A stretch of 64,000 nt of DNA from NCBI GenBank assembly GCA_039962225.1, contig JAMPKV010000019.1:42751-106750 (forward strand), in the 5' to 3' direction. The position numbers were made by a program, and so were the translations under genes. Positions 28,558 to 37,284 of the stretch are shown here, in pieces. The notes under the pieces were generated by a model that was not told where the DNA came from, did no database searches, and saw only the letters and a program-made list of their open reading frames with translations. This DNA is from Microcoleus sp. AS-A8. Lineage in GTDB: Bacteria; Cyanobacteriota; Cyanobacteriia; Cyanobacteriales; Coleofasciculaceae. The number at the start of each line of letters is the position of its first letter. Within the stretch, counting starts at the first letter, position 1.

Positions 28558-29283
28558 CTATTCGTTGGAGCGGTCTTCAAACTGCTGACGACGTCGCTGT
28601 TGACGGCGGCGGGGTTGAGTTGTGGGTTGAGCTGGCTGCTCCTCTTGACCCGGAATGACTTCCCCTTTGAACACCCAAACCTTTACGCCTAAAATTCCGT
28701 AAATAGTTTTCGCCTGACGGTAGGCAAAGTCGATATTGGCGCGTAGGGTATGTAAGGGAACTCTGCCTTCACGAGTCCACTCGGTTCGAGCAATTTCTGC
28801 TCCATTTAACCGGCCGCTGACCTGGATTTTGATACCTTGTACATCAGCGCGTTGGGCACGTTGAATCGCTTGACGAACAACTCGCCGGAAGGAAACTCTT
28901 CGCTCAAGCTGTTGAGCGATGTATTCGGCAATCAGTTCGGCATCCGCATCGACTCGTGCGACTTCGACCACATTAATGCGAATTTGACGATGCCCACCCA
29001 AGGCTTCCTGAAGACCGACTCGTAAATTCTCGATTCCAGCTCCCCCGCGACCCACGACGACGCCTGGTCGTGCGGTGTGAATTTCTAAATCCACTTGGTC
29101 GGCTTTGCGTTCGATCCGAATGTTCGCAATTCCGGCGTTATTCAGTTTGGCTTCAACAAACTGCCGAATTTTATGGTCCTCTTGGAGGATTTCGGGGTAG
29201 CGTTTGGTGTCGGCAAACCAGCGAGAGCGATGCTCTTGCGTAATACCTAGTCGAAACCCAATTGGATGAATTTTCTGTCCCAC
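28558..29283 (-). CDS. rpsC: 30S ribosomal protein S3
   Basis: 241 residues: [20 protein letters not shown], the KH-domain [15 protein letters not shown], and the C-terminal [22 protein letters not shown] segment. The tail (about 215-241) is basic and Q/R rich. Located between rplV and rplP. Confidence 0.97.
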   Translation of the reverse strand: MGQKIHPIGFRLGITQEHRSRWFADTKRYPEILQEDHKIRQFVEAKLNNAGIANIRIERKADQVDLEIHTARPGVVVGRGGAGIENLRVGLQEALGGHRQIRINVVEVARVDADAELIAEYIAQQLERRVSFRRVVRQAIQRAQRADVQGIKIQVSGRLNGAEIARTEWTREGRVPLHTLRANIDFAYRQAKTIYGILGVKVWVFKGEVIPGQEEQPAQPTTQPRRRQQRRRQQFEDRSNE

Positions 29284-29404
29284 GACTCCTTCCTTTTTTT
29301 TAATTAGTAGTTGTTTGTTGTTATTTTTAAGAAATTTTTGGCTTTAATCCCTAAAAATTCAACGTTAACAACTTGTGTTATCTCCTGTTCAAAGAAGGCT
29401 CGCT

Positions 29405-29767
29405 CTATTCGCCCTTGACATCTGGAGAAACGGCTACGGTGATATGGCAAGTGGGCTTGCGAATCTGATAAGCGCGACCTTGAGCTCTTGGGCGGAAACG
29501 CTTTAAGCTCGGTCCCATGTCAGCAAAAGCTTTGGTGATGACCAGATTAGCTGGGTCAAGACCGGCATTATGTTCGGCATTGGCGACGGCGGAGCGCAGG
29601 ACTTTTAGGATGGGTTCACAAGCCCGATAAGGCATAAACTCCAAAATAATCAAGGCTTCTCGGTACGACCGACCCCGAATTTGATCGAGAACCCGCCTGA
29701 CCTTAAAGGGAGACATGCGGATGTAGCGTGCGATCGCTTTAGTTTCTGCTGTAGTATCTATCGCCAT
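29405..29767 (-). CDS. rplV: 50S ribosomal protein L22
   Basis: 120 residues: [20 protein letters not shown], the tunnel-lining loop region and [20 protein letters not shown], the L22 signature. Located between rpsS and rpsC. Confidence 0.97.
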   Translation of the reverse strand: MAIDTTAETKAIARYIRMSPFKVRRVLDQIRGRSYREALIILEFMPYRACEPILKVLRSAVANAEHNAGLDPANLVITKAFADMGPSLKRFRPRAQGRAYQIRKPTCHITVAVSPDVKGE

Positions 29768-29806
29768 AGTTGTCTTTACTCTAAAAATTTGAGGAACGAA
29801 ATCCTT

Positions 29807-30085
29807 CTAGCGACCCGCTTTCCGGTCACTCTTGGAGTGGCCCCGAAATGTTCGAGTTGGTGCAAATTCGCCCAGCTTATGCCCCACCATTTGTTCATTG
29901 ATAAAAATCGGGACATGGGTCCGTCCATTGTGAACCGCGATCGTATGACCTACCATTTGGGGCAAAACGGTTGAAGCTCGTGACCAGGTTTTAATAACCT
30001 GTTTTTCTCCCCTAGAATTCAGAACTTCAATCTTTCGGAGAAGACTATCAGCGACAAAAGGACCTTTTTTTAAAGAACGACCCAT
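29807..30085 (-). CDS. rpsS: 30S ribosomal protein S19
   Basis: 92 residues: [40 protein letters not shown] and [20 protein letters not shown]. Located between rplB and rplV. Confidence 0.97.
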   Translation of the reverse strand: MGRSLKKGPFVADSLLRKIEVLNSRGEKQVIKTWSRASTVLPQMVGHTIAVHNGRTHVPIFINEQMVGHKLGEFAPTRTFRGHSKSDRKAGR

Positions 30086-30093
30086 AATTCAAT

Positions 30094-30160
30094 GTTGAAG
30101 GTTGAAAGGTTAAAGATTGAAAGGCTAAAGATTGAAGGTTAAAAGTTGAAGGTTGAAAGA
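30094..30160. repeat. Heptamer tandem repeat (GTTGAAG type)
   Basis: The rplB-rpsS spacer is filled by tandem GTTGAAG, GTTAAAG and ATTGAAA units over about 67 bases. This is an STRR-type array inside the ribosomal operon. Confidence 0.7.
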
Positions 30161-30215
30161 TTTAATTTGTAATCGCGTTACTAGCTTCCCCCGCACGCTT
30201 CTAACCTCCAAATGC

Positions 30216-31079
30216 CTAAGACTGACGACCGCCACGTCCTCGCTTCGAGGTCTTCCGCCGACGCCGGACAATTAAAGAAGAGCTTTGCTTTTTCTTTTTG
30301 CGGGTTTTAGCGCCCAAGGCGGGTTTACCCCAGGGTGTGACTGGGCCTGAGCGACCAATAGGCGCTCTTCCCTCGCCGCCGCCATGTGGATGATCCACCG
30401 GGTTCATGACACTTCCTCTCACCTTGGGACGACGCCCTCTGTGTCGGTTGCGGCCTGCTTTGCCCAAACTCAGGTTTCTGTGTTCTAGGTTCCCGACTTG
30501 CCCAATCGTCGCGTAGCAATCCCGACGAATCATTCGGACTTCAGTCGAGGGAAGTTTCAGGGTAACATAGTCGCCCTCTTTCGCCACGACTTGAGCGGTT
30601 GCGCCTGCGGCACGCACAATCTGGCCACCCCGTCCTGGAATCAGCTCAACATTATGAACGTTGGTACCTAGGGGAATATTTTTCAGGGGCAGGGCGTTGC
30701 CAATCTCAATCGGAGCTTCGGGACCTGACATCACGGTTGTCCCTACAGCTAACTTATCGGGATGAAGAATATATCGTTTTTCCCCATCCTGATAGTAAAG
30801 AAGTGCAATCCGAGCATTGCGGTTGGGATCGTACTCAATGGCTGCCACTTTAGCTGGCATATTGCGCTTATCGCGGCGGAAGTCAATGATGCGATATAGC
30901 TGTTTGTGTCCGCCGCCACGACGTCGGCTGGTAATGACACCGCGATTGTTGCGACCCTTGGCGCGATGCTTGAACTCAACTAGTGATTTTTCTGGCTCAC
31001 TCCGCGTAATCTCCGCAAAATCTGAGACCGTACCTTGACGAGTACCGGGAGTGTAGGGCCGATAAGAACGGATGCCCAT
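30216..31079 (-). CDS. rplB: 50S ribosomal protein L2
   Basis: 287 residues: [40 protein letters not shown], and the C-terminal [20 protein letters not shown] containing the His implicated in peptidyl-transferase centre assembly. Located between rplW and rpsS. Confidence 0.97.
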   Translation of the reverse strand: MGIRSYRPYTPGTRQGTVSDFAEITRSEPEKSLVEFKHRAKGRNNRGVITSRRRGGGHKQLYRIIDFRRDKRNMPAKVAAIEYDPNRNARIALLYYQDGEKRYILHPDKLAVGTTVMSGPEAPIEIGNALPLKNIPLGTNVHNVELIPGRGGQIVRAAGATAQVVAKEGDYVTLKLPSTEVRMIRRDCYATIGQVGNLEHRNLSLGKAGRNRHRGRRPKVRGSVMNPVDHPHGGGEGRAPIGRSGPVTPWGKPALGAKTRKKKKQSSSLIVRRRRKTSKRGRGGRQS

Positions 31080-31198
31080 AACAAATATCCTTTATTTACT
31101 CTGTATTAGGGATTAGGGATTGGGAAAGCTAGGATTGGGACTAGAGGTAGATTGAATAAATTCACACTTACGACTTTCCCGATCCTCAGTCTTCAGTC

Positions 31199-31501
31199 CT
31201 ATACTTCGGGGAACAAGGTAATCGAATCTCCTTCGGCTAAGGTGACGATCGCTCGTTTGTACTGAGCCTTGTAACCTACGAATTTGCCAACTCGACGCTT
31301 TTTGCGCGGCGGATTTAAGGTATTTACACTGGTCACCTTGACCTCAAAAAGGCTTTCAATCGCGGCTTTGATTTGTGGTTTGGTCGCCTTGGGAATCACT
31401 TCAAAGACATACTTGTTCTGCTCTAATAGCAGAGTTGCCTTCTCCGTCACAATTGGACGCCGCACCAGATCGGCAAGGTAGCGGGGGTCATACTCAGTCA
31501 C
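31199..31501 (-). CDS. rplW: 50S ribosomal protein L23
   Basis: 100 residues from the GTG at 31501 ([20 protein letters not shown]). A perfect AGGAGG lies 6 bases before this codon, inside the end of rplD; the frame opens 8 codons earlier but that would bury the ribosome binding site. [20 protein letters not shown] and [13 protein letters not shown] identify L23. It overlaps rplD by 8 bases (GTGACTGA), a clear translational coupling. Confidence 0.96.
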   Translation of the reverse strand: MTEYDPRYLADLVRRPIVTEKATLLLEQNKYVFEVIPKATKPQIKAAIESLFEVKVTSVNTLNPPRKKRRVGKFVGYKAQYKRAIVTLAEGDSITLFPEV

Positions 31502-32126
31502 TGTAAACCTCCTGAAGTTTGGCAAGAGCTGTGTCGGTCGTCACGATTTTGTCAGCATTGAGCAGGTCATAGACATTCAAGCTGCTCGCGCCAATTAATT
31601 TAACGGTAGGGATGTTGCGCGCTGACAAATAGACCATTTCTTCTATTTCAGGCACGATGATGAGAACTTTGGCTTCTGGCTCAATTCCCCAGCGAACGAA
31701 CGCTCCTAGCAACTCTTTTGTCTTCGGCCGTGGTAATTGGTCAGCAAAGTCCTGCACCACAATCAAATCTTCGGCTCGACTCTGAAACGCCGTCCGTAAA
31801 GCTAATCGGCGCTCTTTGCGGTTCATTTTAATGTTGTAGTCTTTGGGTTTGGGACCAAAGGTCACACCACCACCACGCCACAGAGGTGAACGGTTTGAGC
31901 CAGCACGCGCTCGACCTGTTCCTTTTTGTCGCCAAGGTTTGCGTCCTCCCCCCCTAACTTCAGCGCGGGTTTTAGTGGAAGCGGTTCCTTGACGACCATT
32001 GGTCATCTGCATCACCAGTGCCCGGTGAACGACGTGAGCCGCACTTTCTTCTTTGGCAACTCGCAAGTCTAAAGTCGCCTGTCCGACTTCTTCTCCTTGC
32101 CAATCGCGCACCACACAATCAACCAT
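31494..32126 (-). CDS. rplD: 50S ribosomal protein L4
   Basis: 210 residues: [40 protein letters not shown] and [20 protein letters not shown], all L4 hallmarks. In other bacteria L4 represses this operon; here a hairpin in the leader of rplC could be its target, but that is inference. Confidence 0.97.
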   Translation of the reverse strand: MVDCVVRDWQGEEVGQATLDLRVAKEESAAHVVHRALVMQMTNGRQGTASTKTRAEVRGGGRKPWRQKGTGRARAGSNRSPLWRGGGVTFGPKPKDYNIKMNRKERRLALRTAFQSRAEDLIVVQDFADQLPRPKTKELLGAFVRWGIEPEAKVLIIVPEIEEMVYLSARNIPTVKLIGASSLNVYDLLNADKIVTTDTALAKLQEVYSD

Positions 32127-32133
32127 AATCTTT

Positions 32134-32165
32134 AGTCCTTAGTCCTTAGTCCTTAGTCCTTAGTC
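32134..32165. repeat. Perfect 7-base tandem repeat (AGTCCTT x 4)
   Basis: The rplC-rplD spacer holds four exact AGTCCTT units followed by AGTC. The perfect identity suggests recent expansion of an STRR-type heptamer. Confidence 0.85.
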
Positions 32166-32232
32166 ATTTATCCTTTTGTTCGTGGCTCATTTCTCATAAT
32201 TCATCGCCATGACCGCTGAACCAGAACAATGA

Positions 32233-32868
32233 CTATCGACCGACCTTGTTTGTCGGTGCAATGCTCAAAAGTGCCCCTGGCTTACCGGGAACAGCCCCTT
32301 TAATCAGCAGCAAATTGCGTTCTGTGTCTACCCGCACGACCTGAAGCTTACGGATTGTCACCCTTGTGCCTCCGAGGCGACCCGCCATTCTCTTGCCTGG
32401 AAATGTGCGACCGGGTGTTGTACCAGGTCCAGTCGAACCCGGTAAGCGATGGTTTTTGGAACCATGTGCCATCGGTCCTCGCTTGAAGTTGTGGCGCTTT
32501 TGATAACCGGCAAAGCCACGACCAATACTGGTTCCGGCAACATCAACAATTTGACCAGCGGTAAAAATATCAGCCTTTAGGGCTTGACCTAGCTCAAATG
32601 AAGCCGTGTCATCCAAGCGGTACTCGCGCAGATGGCGTAACGGTGGGGCACTTGATTTGGCTAAGTGTCCCAACTCTGGCTTGTTGAGTGCCTTCGGTTT
32701 GACTTCGTCATAACCAATTTGAACGGAGGTGTAGCCATCCGTCTGTTTCGTTTTTATTTGTGTTACGGTGCATGGACCTGCTTGGACGACGGTGACAGGA
32801 ATTGCTTTTCCTTCCTCGTCGAAAATTTGGGTCATGCCGAGTTTAGTGCCGAGGATACCGACAGACAC
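32233..32868 (-). CDS. rplC: 50S ribosomal protein L3
   Basis: 211 residues from a GTG at 32868 with AAGGAG 9 bases upstream ([20 protein letters not shown]). [20 protein letters not shown] and [20 protein letters not shown] identify L3. It is the first gene of the cluster; rpsJ is absent upstream, as usual in cyanobacteria. Confidence 0.97.
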   Translation of the reverse strand: MSVGILGTKLGMTQIFDEEGKAIPVTVVQAGPCTVTQIKTKQTDGYTSVQIGYDEVKPKALNKPELGHLAKSSAPPLRHLREYRLDDTASFELGQALKADIFTAGQIVDVAGTSIGRGFAGYQKRHNFKRGPMAHGSKNHRLPGSTGPGTTPGRTFPGKRMAGRLGGTRVTIRKLQVVRVDTERNLLLIKGAVPGKPGALLSIAPTNKVGR

Positions 32869-32964
32869 GGCGGGTTTCTCCTTAATTTAGACATCACAGC
32901 AAGGCAGGATTCAACGATATTCTGTGAACTCGCTCTATCCCACAAACTTTGTCATCTTGACTTT

Positions 32965-33004
32965 CAGACGAGAATTCCCTTGGTGGGGGAATTTGTGTCG
33001 TCTG
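32965..33004 (-). promoter_or_regulatory. Stem-loop in the leader of the rplC operon
   Basis: In the minus-strand transcript CAGACGA pairs with TCGTCTG as an outer stem, and AATTCCC pairs with GGGAATT as an inner stem around a CCACCAA-type loop, about 97-136 bases before rplC. There is no T-run, so it is not an ordinary terminator. Ribosomal protein leaders often carry autoregulatory hairpins; that role is inferred. Confidence 0.45.
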
Positions 33005-33404
33005 GTAGCCCTGTAAGACTTAAGAACCAGATTGTGTGAACCGTTTTTAGGGATCAGTACTGGCTAACCGCGTCACCTTGGTTCGCCGGGACTTAAGCCG
33101 TAAACGCCTCAGTATCCCTACGCAGCGAATATGCAAGTACATATAAGTCAGAAGCTGTCGGTCAAAGAACCTGGCAGATTCTCCTACAGCACTGGCATTT
33201 GACTGTGCCTCAACCTTAAGGCAGAGAAGCCAAATAACCGACTGTAAAGACATTCTGGTCTTGAACCTGCGGCTCAAAGAACAGCGGTTATCCCAACCTG
33301 AGTTGCTTTTGAGCAACCTTCATTTTGGTCACAATCGTATACTATAAATTATTTTTCTACATATGTCTAGTTATTCTTGATGATTTTTGGCGACCCGCTC
33401 ACTC

Positions 33405-33432
33405 TTCAGGAGACAAGACCATCATCTATAAT
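33405..33432 (+). promoter_or_regulatory. Candidate ndhN promoter
   Basis: A perfect TATAAT lies at 33427-33432 with a weak -35 (TTCAGG) 16 bases upstream. Transcription would start about 40 bases before ndhN, whose ATG has GGGAGG 5 bases upstream. Confidence 0.5.
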
Positions 33433-33481
33433 AAATCCCTAACGCTCATTAATAAAACTTAAGGAAGAAAGGGAGGTAGAG

Positions 33482-33949
33482 ATGGCACTGATTACGACCG
33501 GCAACTCCTTCGTCCGCAATTTGGAACAATCGGGTTCACTCGCCATGTACATGCCCTTAGAGGGGGGATTCGAGGGACGTTATCGACGCCGTTTGCGCGC
33601 CGCAGGCTATGCCAGTTTGTGCATGACCGCTAGAGGTTTAGGTGACCTATCTGCCTACCTCACCGGCGTCCACGGTGTGCGTCCTCCTCATTTGGGCAAG
33701 AAAGATATTCGAGTTTATTATGTGCCACCTGTATTGACCTACCAACTAGAACATTTGCCTCCAAAGTCCAAAGGCTTGGTGCTGTGGCTGATTGAAGGTA
33801 ATATCCTGTCGAGTCAGGAAGTGGAATATTTAACCACTCTGCCCCAACAGGAACCGCGAGTCAAAGTGGCTGTGGAAATGGGTGGCGATCGCTCTTTCCG
33901 TTGGAAGCCTCTAAAAGATGCCTTATCGGAAATGGTCTTAGCGGGTTAG
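33482..33949 (+). CDS. ndhN: NAD(P)H-quinone oxidoreductase subunit N
   Basis: 155 residues, the usual length, beginning MALITTGNSFVRNLEQSGSL with LAMYMPLEGGFEGRYRRRLR and CMTARGLGDLSAYLTGVHGV following. NdhN is a peripheral subunit of the hydrophilic arm of the photosynthetic NDH-1 complex, specific to cyanobacteria and chloroplasts, acting in cyclic electron flow and respiration at the thylakoid. It has a strong ribosome binding site (GGGAGG) and is divergent from rplC, an arrangement I recall in other cyanobacteria. Confidence 0.96.
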   Translation: MALITTGNSFVRNLEQSGSLAMYMPLEGGFEGRYRRRLRAAGYASLCMTARGLGDLSAYLTGVHGVRPPHLGKKDIRVYYVPPVLTYQLEHLPPKSKGLVLWLIEGNILSSQEVEYLTTLPQQEPRVKVAVEMGGDRSFRWKPLKDALSEMVLAG

Positions 33950-34064
33950 CTTAAACCCCAATATATCCCAAGCCCAACGAACAAGAATCCTCCCTCAACG
34001 TTGTAGCTCAGATTAGGGGTTTTGATACCCTTGAAACATACTGAGCAGATTGGGGGAGATTTTC

Positions 34065-34670
34065 ATGCTACAGCAGCGTGACTATACATTAATCATCGAC
34101 AAAAGCGGCAGCATGGCTACTCGTGACCAGTTGGGTAACAAAAGCCGTTGGGAAACCATGCAAGAGTCTAGCCTCGCCTTAGCCAGTAAATGCGAAGAAT
34201 TTGACCCAGACGGCATCACGGTGTACTTGTTTTCCGGTCGCTTCAAACGCTACGACAATGTAACCACGAACAAAGTTACACAAGTCTTTAAAGAAAATGA
34301 ACCCTCAGGTCGCACTGATTTAGCAAGTGTGCTACAAGATGCTACCAGTAATTACTTCCAACGCAAGGCCGCTGGTCAGACTAAGCCAAACGGAGAGACA
34401 ATCCTGGTGGTTACTGATGGTGAACCCGATGACCGCAAAGCAGTTATGAAGGTAATTATAGAAACATCCCGGCGGATGGAACGGGATGAAGAATTAGCCA
34501 TTTCCTTTATTCAAGTTGGCACAGATGCCCAGGCTACCAAGTTTCTCAAAATCTTAGATGACGAACTCCAAAGCGCTGGTGCCAAGTTTGACATTGTAGA
34601 CACAGTGACTATGGAGGACATGGAGGACATGACCCTAACAGAAGTGTTACTCAATGCCATTACGGACTAG
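34065..34670 (+). CDS. VWA-domain protein, tandem paralogue 1
   Basis: 201 residues from the ATG at 34065, which has GGGGGAG 6 bases upstream. The whole protein is one von Willebrand factor A domain. The metal-ion-dependent adhesion site is intact: D-x-S-x-S in LIIDKSGSM (residues 10-18), the Thr in RTDLASVL, and the Asp in VTDGEPDD. There is no signal peptide or membrane segment, so it is cytoplasmic. It shares the conserved stretches FDPDGITVYLFSGRFKRY and KPNGETILVVTDGEP with the two genes at 35.6-36.9 kb. Family members are widespread in cyanobacteria with unknown function. Confidence 0.9.
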   Translation: MLQQRDYTLIIDKSGSMATRDQLGNKSRWETMQESSLALASKCEEFDPDGITVYLFSGRFKRYDNVTTNKVTQVFKENEPSGRTDLASVLQDATSNYFQRKAAGQTKPNGETILVVTDGEPDDRKAVMKVIIETSRRMERDEELAISFIQVGTDAQATKFLKILDDELQSAGAKFDIVDTVTMEDMEDMTLTEVLLNAITD

Positions 34671-34697
34671 GTAGGCCAGTAGCCCTATCCTCCTCCA

Positions 34698-35046
34698 TTA
34701 ATCGCTATGCTGCCTGCTGTCATCAACAACTAGTTTCAACGCCATACAGCTAGTCAAACGGATGCGAATGGAGAGAAAATAATAGTCATTACGGATGGGA
34801 CGCCCGACGAGCAGATTGGCCTAACCGACGTAATCATTGATGCTTCTGAGGGGATGGAGCGAGAGCAAGAACGACCTATTTCTGTAATTCAAGTAGGGTC
34901 TAATCCGAAGGTTAACAAGTTCCTCAAGGTTAGGTGATTAGTTCAAGGGGATTAGGGTAAATTTTGACATTGTAGATACAGTTACCTTTGATGACATACA
35001 GGACATGACCCAAATTGAAGTATTCCTCAATGCTATTTTCGATTAA
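34698..35046 (+). pseudogene. Decayed VWA paralogue lacking the N-terminal half
   Basis: Between the first VWA gene and the coiled-coil gene lies a VWA remnant. It can be read from LIAMLPAVINN (matching LASVLQDATSN), through an in-frame TAG that replaces the Tyr of NYFQR, into FQRHTASQTDANGEKIIVIT, DGTPDEQIGL, GMEREQERPISVIQVGSN and FLKV. TGA and TAG codons follow, then a one-base shift (extra T in AAATTTTGACATT) into FDIVDTVTFDDIQDM and VFLNAIFD before TAA. The first half with the D-x-S-x-S site is missing. It is clearly a fourth member of the tandem family. Confidence 0.85.
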
Positions 35047-35073
35047 ACATGTTTGTAACTGGGGGTCAAACTC

Positions 35074-35559
35074 ATGGAATCAATAGATGACTTATTAGCT
35101 CAAGTCAAAGCGGAGTATGAAGAAAAAGAGATGGGATTGAAACCCCAAAAGGAGACTCTTTTTCAGGAACAAGAGTTTCAATCTCCACCACCCATTTCCC
35201 CGACGTATTACTCCCAACCCGTTCAGAATAATTTTCTCTCTTTAGCTGAGGAAAATTTATTAGCTGATGTTCGGGCTGAGTTTGAGGAAAGAGAGCAAGC
35301 AGAAGAACTTAAAAAGCAGCAACAACTAAGAGAAGAACAGCTCCGGAAAGAACAACAACTGAGAGAAGAACAAATCAAGGAAGAGCAGAAGCGTCAAAAG
35401 AAACGAGAGGCGCTGACTCAAGAAGCGACGAAATGGTTAAAAAAATTAAATCCTCGCTCAGAAGAAGGTTTGTGGTTTGAAGAATTTTCTTATTCCTATC
35501 CTTCTAAGTTAGATGCCGCGATTGATTATTTGACCGCCTTACGAGAAACTCATGGGTAA
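35074..35559 (+). CDS. Slr1339-family salt-stress-type coiled-coil protein
   Basis: 161 residues. The N-terminus MESIDDLLAQVKAEYEEKEM and an internal similar motif LLADVRAEFEEREQ flank a proline-rich linker. Residues about 75-118 are a strongly charged Q/E/K/R coiled coil (repeated LREEQ units). The conserved C-terminus reads ATKWLKKLNPRSEEGLWFEE and SYSYPSKLDAAIDYL. I recognise it as the cyanobacterial Slr1339 family, annotated from memory as salt-stress related; molecular function is unknown. It sits inside the VWA cluster, suggesting a shared role. Confidence 0.8.
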   Translation: MESIDDLLAQVKAEYEEKEMGLKPQKETLFQEQEFQSPPPISPTYYSQPVQNNFLSLAEENLLADVRAEFEEREQAEELKKQQQLREEQLRKEQQLREEQIKEEQKRQKKREALTQEATKWLKKLNPRSEEGLWFEEFSYSYPSKLDAAIDYLTALRETHG

Positions 35560-35643
35560 AAATTCATCCTGGAGTCGTATAGGCTTAGATTAGGAAACTG
35601 TGACCATCACGGGAGCTATATTCTCATTATGGGAGGTTCTATT

Positions 35644-36246
35644 GTGGAAGACCGTGACTATACATTAATCATTGATAAGAGCGGCAGCATGTCTACCCCG
35701 GATCAAGCGGGTGGAAGAAGCCGTTGGGACATTGCTCAAGAATCGACCCTGGCACTCGCTAGAAAATGTGAACAATTCGATCCAGATGGAATTACCGTTT
35801 ACCTGTTTTCGGGTCGCTTTAAGCGTTACGAAAATGTGACGGCTAACAAAGTCGGTCAGATTTTTATGGAAAACGACCCGATGGGTACCACGGATCTTGC
35901 CAGCGTGTTGAAGGACGCTACCGATAATTACTTTCAGCGCAAGGCATCTGGAGATGTGAAGCCGAACGGAGAAACGATTTTAGTCATCACCGATGGGGAA
36001 CCGGATGACCGTAAAGCGGTGATGAAGGTAATTATAGAAGCATCGCGGCATATGGAACGGGATGAAGAACTGGGGATTTCGCTGATTCAAGTGGGTAGCG
36101 ATGTCACTGCCAGTCGTTTCCTCAAAGCACTGGACGATGAACTACAAGGTGCTGGTGCCAAGTTCGACATTGTGGATACAGTGACGCTGGATGACATGGA
36201 GAATATGACTTTGGCAGAAGTGTTGCTTAACGCCATCAATGATTAA
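35644..36246 (+). CDS. VWA-domain protein, tandem paralogue 2
   Basis: 200 residues from the GTG at 35644, with GGGAGG 7 bases upstream; the frame opens at an ATG at 35629, but that start would place the binding site inside the gene, and paralogue 3 uses the equivalent GTG. The MIDAS site is intact (IIDKSGSMSTPDQ, GTTDLASVL, ITDGEPDD). It is very similar to paralogue 3 (start of both: DRDYTLIIDKSGSMSTPDQA). It is separated from paralogue 3 by 24 bases and probably cotranscribed. Confidence 0.92.
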   Translation: MEDRDYTLIIDKSGSMSTPDQAGGRSRWDIAQESTLALARKCEQFDPDGITVYLFSGRFKRYENVTANKVGQIFMENDPMGTTDLASVLKDATDNYFQRKASGDVKPNGETILVITDGEPDDRKAVMKVIIEASRHMERDEELGISLIQVGSDVTASRFLKALDDELQGAGAKFDIVDTVTLDDMENMTLAEVLLNAIND

Positions 36247-36270
36247 GTTATTCGCAGGAGACTTTATATT

Positions 36271-36873
36271 GTGCAAGACCGTGATTACACTCTAATCATT
36301 GACAAGAGCGGCAGTATGTCCACTCCCGACCAAGCGGGTGGACGAAGTCGCTGGGAGGCAGCACAGGAATCTACCTTAGCGCTGGCCAGAAAGTGTGAAC
36401 AATTCGATCCGGATGGGATTACTGTTTACCTGTTTTCCAGTCGGTTTAAACGCTACGACAATGTTACCTCTAGCAAGGTGGCACAAATTTTTCAAGAAAA
36501 TGACCCGGCGGGTACTACCAACCTGGCGGCTGTACTCAAGGATGCGAGCGATCGCTACTTTCAGCGCAAAGCGGCTGGACAAACCAAGCCAGGTGGAGAA
36601 ACCATATTGGTGATCACCGATGGGGAACCGGATGACCGCAAAGGCGTGATGGTCGCCATTGTGGAAGCCTCGCAACAGATGGAACGGGATGAAGAACTCG
36701 GAATTTCGATGATTCAAGTGGGTAATGACGCAACCGCAACTCAGTTTCTCAAGGCGTTAGACGATCAGTTGCAAGGGGTCGGAGCCAAATTTGATATTTG
36801 TGACGCAATTACGATGGATGACATGGCTGATCTATCTTTATCAGAAGTCCTGTTGAACGCCATCAACGATTAG
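36271..36873 (+). CDS. VWA-domain protein, tandem paralogue 3
   Basis: 200 residues from a GTG with GCAGGAGA upstream. It is a complete VWA domain with D11, S13 and S15 of the D-x-S-x-S site, AGTTNLAAVL, and ITDGEPDDRKG. Differences from paralogue 2 include SSRFKRY and FDICDAITMDD near the end. It is the last gene of the VWA group; the terminator at 37028-37057 follows about 155 bases later. Confidence 0.92.
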   Translation: MQDRDYTLIIDKSGSMSTPDQAGGRSRWEAAQESTLALARKCEQFDPDGITVYLFSSRFKRYDNVTSSKVAQIFQENDPAGTTNLAAVLKDASDRYFQRKAAGQTKPGGETILVITDGEPDDRKGVMVAIVEASQQMERDEELGISMIQVGNDATATQFLKALDDQLQGVGAKFDICDAITMDDMADLSLSEVLLNAIND

Positions 36874-37284
36874 GAGATGACCCCTAATGCAAGATGGCGA
36901 AAGTTTCCCACCATCCAGGTGAAAGGAGGGGGGAGTGGGGGATAAACACCTACAAAAAACTAGTGGATGATTTCTGCCCGTCTGCACAAGCTGGTTTCAG
37001 GGCGCAACGTAAAGAAAATTAATCATAGCCGAGGAGCCATCTCCTCGCTATTTTTTAGGTCACTGAGTTAAGAACTAACCCCCAGATTTAGGGTGAAACG
37101 CAAGTAGGGTTCCCCATATCTACACATCTAAGGGGGAAATCGGCGCGATCGGCTTTGCCAATGTCCGTCGGACAATCGCACAGCTTCATGATCTTCATTC
37201 GGATTTCCGCCCTCAGCCCTCCTCATGGAACAAGTCGGGAAATTTCACCTCCCCATTTTTTTCTCAAGGATTTAGCATATAGGG
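36874..37284. other. Non-coding stretch after the VWA group
   Basis: About 410 bases. It contains one intrinsic terminator (37028-37057) and, near 37140-37180, GCGATCGGC/GGACAATCGC repeat-like pieces. No reading frame of note and no clear ldpA promoter was found. Confidence 0.5.
37028..37057 (+). terminator. Intrinsic terminator after the VWA group
   Basis: CGAGGAG pairs with CTCCTCG around a CCAT loop (37030-37047), extended by neighbouring G-C pairs, and is followed by CTATTTTTT. It fits the end of the VWA transcript. Confidence 0.75.

Larger units (their letters stand above)
32869..33481. other. Divergent intergenic region (ribosomal cluster leader / ndhN)
   Basis: About 610 bases between rplC and the divergent ndhN. 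It should contain the main promoter and 5' leader of the ribosomal cluster. It holds the hairpin at 32965-33004 and the ndhN promoter candidate at 33405-33432. A minus-strand frame at 33047-33316 has no motif and is not called. Confidence 0.5.

Noticed and set aside
33047..33316. Minus-strand frame of 89 codons upstream of rplC
   Set aside because: Lies in the expected leader/promoter region of the ribosomal cluster, with no motif or start signal.
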